NCBI GenBank assembly: GCA_023105745.1
Contig: JALGQZ010000019.1
Location: forward strand, 5,766,001 to 5,830,000
Source of the DNA: Austropuccinia psidii
Taxonomy: Eukaryota; Basidiomycota; Pucciniomycetes; Pucciniales; Sphaerophragmiaceae
Direction: 5' to 3'
DNA: 64,000 nucleotides
How positions within the stretch are numbered: position 1 is the stretch's first letter; each line of letters opens with the position of its first letter. The position numbers and the translations under genes were made by a program. Of this stretch, positions 56,113-64,000 are shown piece by piece. Under the pieces are notes generated by a model. That model was given only the letters and a program-made list of their open reading frames with translations. It was not told the DNA's origin and did not search any database.

Positions 56113-58099
56113 TGTAAGGTTTGACTATGAAACAATAAGTAAAAATTACTAATATTTTACTTATTATACTATGAATGTCCTTGTAAATGAAATAAATAAG
56201 ATAAAAATAATTATAATAACAAAGAATTATTATAATTATTGCGTAAAAATGATTATATTATTAATAAAATATGATAATATAATTTATATTATAAAATATA
56301 ATATAATAAAATAAATATATTAATATAAAATAATTAATATATTTAATAGCACTTTATTATTGTTACAAACAAATAATAAAGGCATAAAAAAATTGTTTTT
56401 TATTAATAAAAAACAATTAATAACAATAATATTACGAATATTAAAGTTATAAATTAATATAAATACTATTTATATTTATCAAAGAATCATTAAAAGAATG
56501 ATAAAGCGAACATTATTATAATAAGAGAAAATAACCTACTCTTAATACTTAATATAATAATTTTGAGATATTTTACGCCAAATAATGTAAATACAACTTA
56601 TACAAACTGTATTTACAATAAAAAATAGAGAAATTACAAATATTCTTTGATTTTTATGTGGAAATGAGGTTTTAGAGAGATTTTTAAAAAAAACATTGAA
56701 ATAAATGGTGTAATCACATCAAAATTGATGATTTTAATAAGATGATCTTTGGTCTTTAATAATATAAAATTTTTATATATAAAGAATAAAGATTTTACCT
56801 TTTTAATTGTATTGATTTAATGTTTTTGATGCATCTGAGGGGAAAACAAAGTAAAAAGAGCTCTATTTATAGTAAATACCTCCCTCCTAGAGTCCAACAG
56901 GATTCTAGTAGACATTTACTGATCATATCCACTGGAATTGATCAATATTCTGAGGTTTTGTGATGATTACATCATGATCAAACCATATTACATCATTATT
57001 ACGCCATTATTTAGAGTTATCACTATAACTCTAAGTTTGATGACGCCAAAGGCTTGGCAGAACCCCAAAATTAGTGGATTTTATTAGTTTTAATCATCAA
57101 CTAATAGTATTCACCAATTTTATCACTCATATGACTGTTAAACTTAATTAAGGTTACAGTGAGTGATCATAAATGAACAAATTAAGTTCAGATTTTCATC
57201 CTTAATAACTTTTAGGATTTACACGCTACAGCACTTCAGAGAGTGAATTCTAATCGCTTGGCATAACCAAAGTATGCTGCCAAGAGCATTTCATTACATC
57301 ATCAAAACTCTATTTTTGATGATTTTTCTTGTAACTCATCTTTTCTGTAGAAATTTAATATTTTAAACTTCAAACCATGATTTCAAGGGGTTATACCTTG
57401 AATATTATAATAAAAAATACATAATTCTTCACAAATGAACTAGAAGAATCCAACCGTCTCTTTTTTTTTAAGTTTGGACCACTTTCACAACAAAGTGGTC
57501 AACAGCTCTGTTGATTTTAATCAATAATTCTTTACAGGTTTTAACCTTGTTTATAACTTGGTAAATAAACTTCATTTCTGTATTTCTACAGTAAATAAGC
57601 TATAAATTTCTTTTTTGTTCATCACTGTATCATGCATATTTCAAGAGATATTAGCTAAAATCCTTGCATATATGCGTTGACCAAAAAAGTGCATATATTC
57701 AGGTTAATTCCTTAAGTATTGGGTTTGAAGCTTAGCTTATTAATTTTTTTATATGTGGATTTTTATGGAGAATCCAATGGTACTATTGATTACACATTTT
57801 GTTTGATTGGCTTTTGAAATAAATAAGGATTTGGGTTTTTTATAAGGTATTATTGCTTATAACTTATTAAATATTGACTTTACAGATATGCCATAAAAAT
57901 GGTATATGTGTATTTAAACATGGGGAATCCAATGTTGTAATTTATTTCACATTTTTATTCATTGGCTTTTAAGTTAAACCAAGTTTTGTACCAATTTATG
58001 GTATTTTTATAGCTTTAAGGTACTTATTATCAATGTGTAATTATATTAAATATTTCTTGTGACCTTTTTGGGTATGTGTTCATATCTCAAAGGTTCACA
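56113..58099 (-). mobile_element. 5' LTR of the complete Gypsy element
   Basis: Plus-strand TGTAAGG start and TTCACA end, matching the other LTR over its length. The minus-strand promoter TATAAATAG lies at 56863-56871. Confidence 0.92.
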
Positions 58100-58104
58100 A
58101 TATT
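58100..58104. repeat. target site duplication, right copy
   Basis: ATATT, identical to 47465-47469. Confidence 0.9.
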
Positions 58105-58157
58105 GTCCTCTGCCTTACCCCACCATTTTTTACCCAACACACATGCAAATCTCCTCA

Positions 58158-59539
58158 TTATTTGAATTGGCATGAGATTGTATCACCATCCCTGATTTGA
58201 TAGCCTGCTCTCTCGCCAATCTCATAATAGCCATTGCTTTCTTGCCACATCATTCTTGCTAAACTGCTTGAGCATTGTGCGGACATACCCACTAGTGTTG
58301 TGCTTTTGTTTTCCTGTGCTGGATCAGTATAGTGAAAAAATGTACTAATGGCCCACACTACCTGAATGAGCCCATGACAATCGGATAGATCAATCCAAAA
58401 ATGCTCATTTGGGAAAATGAATTTTCCCCCTGTACACCGCTTTGACGCATTTCTTTAAATTTGGCCGGTCCGCTTGTCAGCTTGAAACCACCATCCGGAA
58501 GCATACAGCCATGCATCCTTATCAAGATTAGGTGAGTTTTTGAATCCATTCATGGTGAAAGTGAGTGCGGAGGAAGACTCGCATGCACCCTGATTTGCAG
58601 GAATATTGCCTTCATAGTTGACTTGATCAAAAGACGGAACCCCCAATGAGTTGTGGCAATTTTGAATCTTCTCAAATGAATTACCCCCAACATATTGTGA
58701 GGATTGACCTAGAATGCAACCCACCGAGCTCAGATTGGCACCTCGGTTCTGCCATTAATCTTTTGCCTTTTCAATTTTCCCAACACTTGCATAAAGACCA
58801 AATTGTTCATTCTTTGTGCTGCATTTGCGCCACCCAATCGCAAACATAAATCCCTCCAGTAATGCTCCATTTTTTGTAATTGGTTCAGTGAATCTCTTTT
58901 TTCAAAATAAGAATTGTGATAATTCATCCCATTGATAGACCTTGAATTCACTCATTGTTGTGAATGGTTGGAATTTGACAAGGGCAATGAGTAATCCGGT
59001 TGAAGAGAAAATTGCCACATGGCCAAAGTGAATGCGTTTGATCTGATTGACATCCACAACCCTCCAAATTTCACTTGGGGTAATATTTGCTGATACTGGC
59101 ATTGATATTTATGCTGTTGGGCGAGAGGAGGAAAACAACCTATTCATTTGGGTTGTTTTGCGCTCATTTGTAGTTTGGGATCTCCCACTATTCCCGAGTG
59201 GTTGAGGGATCACTATGTGTTGAAGCAGACAAGATAGTAGATACTGCTTCCTGCCATTTGAAGCTAAGGAGTTTTTAGTCCAGAATGATGCCCAATGCCC
59301 AAGGAGCTATATTCAACACACATCCTTTGACTTCCCTGTTGGAGCCCATATGACATTGGCAAAATCTGAACCGACTCAAGCCAATGTTCTTCTGTGGGGC
59401 CCAATGAGGGTGCCACATAAATGTGGGGGCATATATATATATATATCTATATATATACACTGATATTAAGGGAGGAACTCACAATATCCTTCCTCAGGCC
59501 GACACTTTCCCACGACTTTCCTTTTTTCATGAATGGCAT
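58158..59539 (-). pseudogene. Tet-like oxygenase copy in E3, degenerate
   Basis: Follows the E1 gene but with stops and frameshifts in several places (for example a stop near 58756). The first iron ligand has changed: the E1 HVD is read here as NLD (SPNLDKDAW), so even the catalytic site is lost. The distal segment reads FFHYT. Confidence 0.8.
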
Positions 59540-60117
59540 GCTTGCAGCAGAAAATGAAATGAAACCAAATGATTACTGATTTATTAATATCACCTGAATG
59601 GGATTGTGGTCGATGACTCTTTTTTAATTGCGGCTAAAAAGAAAGATCACACCTGACCTTTGCAAATTCACCATCTCAAATACCTGAACCTGAAAGTTTC
59701 AGTGGATAGTGCATCATTCAATTTGACATATTGATGCTCTCATTCAATCACTTTCCAATCCAGCCATTTGGAATATCGCAAGCACATGCAAATGCAATAT
59801 GAATCCTCCTGCGGATCCCTAGTTATCCCAGTCCTCTTGAAAGCCACAGGAACATTTGGCATATTATGGGCTGGCGGCAAGTGATAAATGCAACCTCCCG
59901 CTGTGCCCCCGCATGTGCTACTTGTGTGCACAACTGCCTGACTCAGCTTGCGTCTTGTTGGAGTATTTTCAATGATGTATGGAGGCATGCTGCCGCACAA
60001 TGAATATTGGTATTCAGACTGTGGCATCCGGGCAGTAGTAGGCTAGGAACTCATAATTATTAAATTCATAAATAACTTTGCAAAATTCAATTGCAATCTA
60101 TCTAGTACAAAGCTAAT
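59540..60117. other. intergenic region, Tet-like/gene X, E3
   Basis: Counterpart of 25722-26298. No gene. Confidence 0.5.
59976..59999. repeat. intergenic palindrome, E3 (X/Tet gap)
   Basis: TGTATGGAGGCA followed by TGCTGCCGCACA; a decayed form of 26157-26180 with three CG to TG/CA changes. Confidence 0.75.
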
Positions 60118-60611
60118 CTAAAATGGTTCAATCCTGGTTGTGAGTTTAGCTGACCTGGGTACAGTCAAGGTGACCTCATCACTTGAACCAAGACCATGCT
60201 TCGCCACCCAGGCATCACCAAAGTCTAATACTAAGCATCGTGCAAATTCAAATCTAAGAGGTGCAGTGGGGTTAAAAGACTCTGATGAGAAGAAACTTTT
60301 ATTCAGTAAATTACATATATACTTATTAGTATGTAGCCACACTGGCTCCACTAGATTTTTACCCTCAGAAAGTTTTTCGGAAATGGCAATTAGTGATAAA
60401 GCCCCTTTAACTGAGCTTGTTCTCCAGTAATCTGAGCATACCATCAAACCACGAATCCCCGCCGCACAGAATGCTGCTGATATACCATAGCAAGTTTGAT
60501 TTATGCCGATATTCTTCTGACACGTCAAAAGATCTTTGATGGCCTCATTTTTTTTGAGTTTGTGAGTTTACCTTTGATGCCATCAAATTCGACCTTTATA
60601 TGTGCATGTAC
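60118..60611 (-). pseudogene. gene X last exon fragment in E3
   Basis: Matches the C-terminal part of gene X; 136 codons are open (60528-60118). It is cut at 60611 by the LTR that starts at 60612. Confidence 0.85.
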
Positions 60612-62583
60612 TGTGGTATTCCATACCATTTTTCACCAGGCTCAAGCTCATACTACCTATAACAGCAGTAAATCCAGCCTACAGGCAAACTTACACTCAA
60701 ATTTTACACCAAAAGGTCAATTTTACAGCAAGAATCTGGATTTAACTCATAAACCCATGGCACAGGCACCAAAGGGCAGTGTATGTGTTTAAATAAATTA
60801 TTCATTTTTATTATGCATATGTAAAAATCAAGTTACATATAGTAAACTAGTTACAAAAAAAGGGACCACCCTTCAAATTACACCCCCTTACAGCCACAGG
60901 ACTCATGCATCAAGAGAATTATGCATGCATTAGCTACACAGCCAACTTGAATTCAAAGTCACATGATGCAAAGCTCAACTCCATGGAATTCCTGCAAGTC
61001 ATTTACAACACAGCCACAGGAGTACCTTATCTTATATCCTCAGTAACCCCACTTGAAACCTTAAAACAGAATCAAATTTATTTACACCACTCATTACCTT
61101 ATGCAAACCAAAGCTGGTTACAACAAGCTTCATGCAGTACACACCTTCAATTAAATCTCAACCACATGACTATGCACAGCATGTGTCAAAATCAAAAATC
61201 ACATCATCTCATGAAAACAGTAAATTCACCAGTGCAAGAAATTATCACCTGATTTCATTTTAAAGTTCAAAAAGAAGAAAAAAAACCATGAAACCTGCAT
61301 AAAATTACACAGCCACTTCTACCAAACCTAAAATAGGACATATGCAAAGGAATTACAAGGTCATAATGTGATACTGCATCCACCAACAGAATATCATGTG
61401 ACAGGAAAGAGGCTGTGCACAACAAAAATCCCCAGCCAAAATTGAATCACCTCATGTATTCAAGGAAAATTCAAGAATATCACATCATAATTAGTTCACC
61501 AAAAGACAATCATGTGATAAATGGAAGCTGTGCAGAGAGAAAATTATCACCAAACATTAAATCACCTGACCCATGCAAGAAAGGTCCTCACCAAAAATGA
61601 AGTCACATGATGAAATCAAGAGGAATTAAAGTGGAAAAAGACAGCTCCCATGGAGGGCCCCCTGGGCTCCCAAAAGGTATAAATAGAGGGGCTCTCTCCA
61701 CCCAAATTTCAAAATCCCACCCCCATAAAAATTATATCCCATGCACAATATATCCCCTGCTCATTACAAGTACAGGAATAAGTCATCCCTCACCTGGGAG
61801 GTAGTCCAGAAAATTATAGTGAATTTACTTTCCCAGTAGCTAAAGCTCAGTGGAAGTATAGTGTTAAATGATTGCCCAGTAGCTAAGCTCAGTGGAATCT
61901 TAGAATAAAAAATTATTATTAAAAAATTACCCAGTACCCAAGATTAGGGTTACTAGTCTATTAAGATATTTTATCCAGTAAAGTTAACACCACTTATCAA
62001 GATTTAAAATTAACTTACCCCTTTATAAATACAATATTAAAGAATCTTACCTCTTAAATTTAACAAATACTACTTTATATCATTATTAACACTCTTAAAA
62101 AAGTAACAAACCTTTAAAAAATTATTTTACTCTATTATAACTTCAACTTAACAAAATTACCTTTATCAACACTCATCAGATTTTCCAAAACATTTAAAAA
62201 AAACCATCTTACAAAAAAGGACTTTTAACCAAGAGGCAAAAACTCACCTTAATTTAACAAAAAAATTAAATTTAAAACAGACAAGTATCTAATTAAATCT
62301 AAAAATTAACCCAAAATTACTGACATTATTTTTCATATTATTTATTGAACAGGTCTGATCTGAGACTGCTGAACTTTGTCTTCTGCAGTTGTAAAGCCAC
62401 TTAATAATTTTATTTTGGTTTGTGAGCTCCAAGGAAGATTTTGTTCAGTATTTTAGGAGGGGCAGGCAATACACCCTTGCCACCCTTGGTTACAGGAGTT
62501 ATTAGCAATTCAAAACTAGTTACCTGTGATTTCCCCCTCCAGGTACTGCCTCATTTTAATCCCACACAAGAGGAGTTCCCACA
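60612..62583 (+). mobile_element. 5' LTR of the third Gypsy element
   Basis: Starts TGTGGTATTCC and ends GTTCCCACA, a short inverted pair TGTGG/CCACA, about 1972 bp. The start abuts gene X sequence exactly, which fixes the left edge. It contains a strong TATAAATAG at 61678-61686. Open frames inside are not supported as genes. Confidence 0.8.
61678..61686 (+). promoter_or_regulatory. LTR TATA box
   Basis: TATAAATAG, two thirds into the LTR, in the usual U3 place; transcription should start about 30 bases later. Confidence 0.7.
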
Positions 62584-62602
62584 TTTGGTGTCCCAACAGT
62601 CG
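62584..62602 (+). promoter_or_regulatory. primer binding site (probable)
   Basis: TTTGGTGTCCCAACAGTCG directly after the LTR, with TGG starting two bases in, as in the other element. Confidence 0.55.
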
Positions 62603-62689
62603 CCAGACAACCTCAACTTCAATAAAAATCAATTAAATCACAATCAATTAAAAAAAATTTACAACTCCAAGAATACTATTTTTTTATAA

Positions 62690-63967
62690 CAAAAACTGGA
62701 TTCAAAAAATCAAAATCAGCCAAAACCATCATCTCAAGAATCTGAATCATCAACTCACTCTGATCATTACTATTATCCACCAAAGCAAGAAACAGAACTA
62801 GGGGAGGAATCAAATAAATATTCCAATTTCCCAATTGCAACACCAAGAACAAATAAAAGGGACTTGAAGGTTGTGGATAAATTTTTCCTTGATCTCCTTG
62901 AAAGAAATAAAATCAATAACTCAATACCAGAATCAAAAGAAGAAATAAATCAACCAAAAATGGATAAACCTTCATCATCAAAATTACCTTCCAGTATTGA
63001 AGAAATACAGGAAGAAAACCTCAATGAAGAAACTGTGGAAGGACAGGAAGAAATGTCTTCAACACAGAGACTTCAGCAGAAGATGCTAGAAATGCAAGCA
63101 GAATTACTAGCACTCATCAAAAAGAAAGGGAAAAATAAATCATCAAGTTATACTCCACAAAATAGTCCACTTGAGGAACAGGCCACCTTTCCAAGATCAT
63201 TCAGGAAACATGGATCACCTTCACTTTACCCAAGACCCATGGCCACATCAACACCTTATACAGAACAAAGACAAAGTACTTTACCAAGAAGATTAAACAT
63301 TTCTGCTCAAATGCCAACTCCATTACATCAAGAAATTCCAAGAAACACTACTCCAATAGTGAAAATCAGAGCCAAAGACTATAATCTGTGGTTTGATGGA
63401 AAATATGTTGAAAGATTCATCAAGAAAGTTGAAAATATTGCAGAAATTGAAGGTGCAAGTGGAAGAGACATTGCAAGACAGATAGCATTTTGGACAAAAG
63501 ATGAAGAAATCAGTTATCATATTGAGGGAATGCCAGGATATGAAACAGCTTATTGGGATCAATTAAAAGTGGATATGAAAAGGTGATGGGGCACAGTCTA
63601 ACCTGAAAGAAGATACAGATTATCCTCAATAACTGAATTATTCACAAAACCCCAACAAGGTGGAATAAGGAACATGACACAATACAGAAAGTTCATTGGG
63701 GAATATGAAGCAATCATCACTTACCTCAAAAGATACCAATATATCCAAGGTGATATTAATCATAGCCAGGAAATATTGGCCAGCTTTTCCACTAGTTCTC
63801 AAGAAGCAATTTACAAAGAAATGATTAAAGACAGAGCTATGGCTCAAGCCTTGGATGGAGGTTACATCATACCAAGGTTGGATATTTTGAAATTATACAT
63901 TGAACAGGACTTGGAGGCCAAGGTTCTGATTCAACAAAAAGAATTTTCCAAACCAAAACCTCCATAA
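62690..63967 (+). pseudogene. Gypsy gag with stops
   Basis: One continuous reading frame that encodes a retrotransposon Gag: an acidic/Lys-rich N terminus, a Gln/Leu coiled region (about 63050-63130) and a capsid domain (YNLWFDGKYVERFIKK, IARQIAFWTKDEE, then MTQYRKFIGEYEAII). It is broken by TGA at 63584-63586 and TAA at 63599-63601, both explicable as C-to-T changes of CGA and CAA. Another TAA at about 62687 precedes it. No good ATG starts the frame, so the start is not fixed. Confidence 0.75.
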
Positions 63968-64000
63968 AAGAAAAGAAGATTTGAGGATGAAAGCTGGCAT

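Larger units (their letters stand above)
47470..58099 (-). mobile_element. complete Ty3/Gypsy retrotransposon (inactive)
   Basis: A full-length element on the minus strand, with two LTRs of about 1985 bp, TG...CA ends, a 5-bp target duplication, and pol order protease, RT, RNase H, integrase. Several in-frame stops break pol. The two LTRs differ at several percent of positions by eye, so the insertion is not recent. Confidence 0.92.
46678..60611. mobile_element. E3: right part of a further copy, split by a Gypsy element
   Basis: Starts at 46678 with sequence matching 23454 onward of E1 (3' region of W), then M2, the palindrome, a nested Gypsy element (47470-58099), the Tet-like gene and the last exon of gene X. 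It is cut at 60611 by another LTR. The left limit is the insertion of E2. Confidence 0.85.
60612..64000 (+). mobile_element. third Gypsy element, 5' part
   Basis: 5' LTR (60612-62583), primer site and gag on the plus strand; the element runs off the window. It is inserted in gene X of E3. The three or so bases left of it (TAC) should recur after its 3' LTR if the insertion is simple. Confidence 0.85.

Noticed and set aside
60905..61804. Several open frames of 60-115 codons on the plus strand.
   Set aside because: They lie inside the LTR of the third Gypsy element, around its TATA box, with no recognisable domain.

Overview
The window looks like repeat-dense chromosomal DNA of a basidiomycete, most likely a rust fungus (Pucciniales). 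The basis is short GT-AG introns (about 50-100 bp), moderate AT content, Ty3/Gypsy retroelements, and a Tnp2/Plavaka-like transposase beside a Tet-like 2OG-Fe(II) oxygenase. Almost everything here is transposable-element sequence; I see no ordinary housekeeping gene and no tRNA or rRNA.

The centre is one large DNA transposon, called E1 here (9096-29992, about 20.9 kb). It is bounded by 46-bp terminal inverted repeats that start CACC and match at 44 of 46 positions. From left to right it carries: a Tnp2/CACTA-type transposase (-), an unknown 645-aa protein Z (+), a six-exon SNF2-family ATPase (-), a Pro-rich protein W with an N-terminal Cys motif (+), a Tet-like dioxygenase (-), and an unknown four-exon 672-aa protein X (-). 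The exon models of the transposase, Z, SNF2, W and X all close in frame. The Tet-like gene has an intact catalytic part but a 52-bp deletion near its N terminus. A 24-26 bp palindrome of one family sits in each long intergenic gap between genes and next to the right end. Two kinds of minisatellite occupy fixed places.

Three further, decayed copies of the same element flank E1: E0 (about 4200-9095, inverted, right part only), E2 (31541-46677, left part lost) and E3 (46678-60611, right part only). Their genes are broken by stops and frameshifts, many of them CpG transitions. E2 ends inside E3, so the copies are nested.

Gypsy elements are inserted among these. There is a 3' integrase-plus-LTR fragment (1688-4153) interrupted by another LTR (1-1687), a truncated LTR (29993-31540) inside E2, a complete but inactive element (47470-58099) with a 5-bp target duplication inside E3, and the 5' part of a third element (60612-64000).

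Inferred joint role: the transposase would move E1. The SNF2 ATPase and the Tet-like enzyme together resemble the two halves of kinetoplastid JBP2 and could act on chromatin and modified cytosine of the element. The symmetric CpG decay in the older copies fits a history of cytosine methylation.
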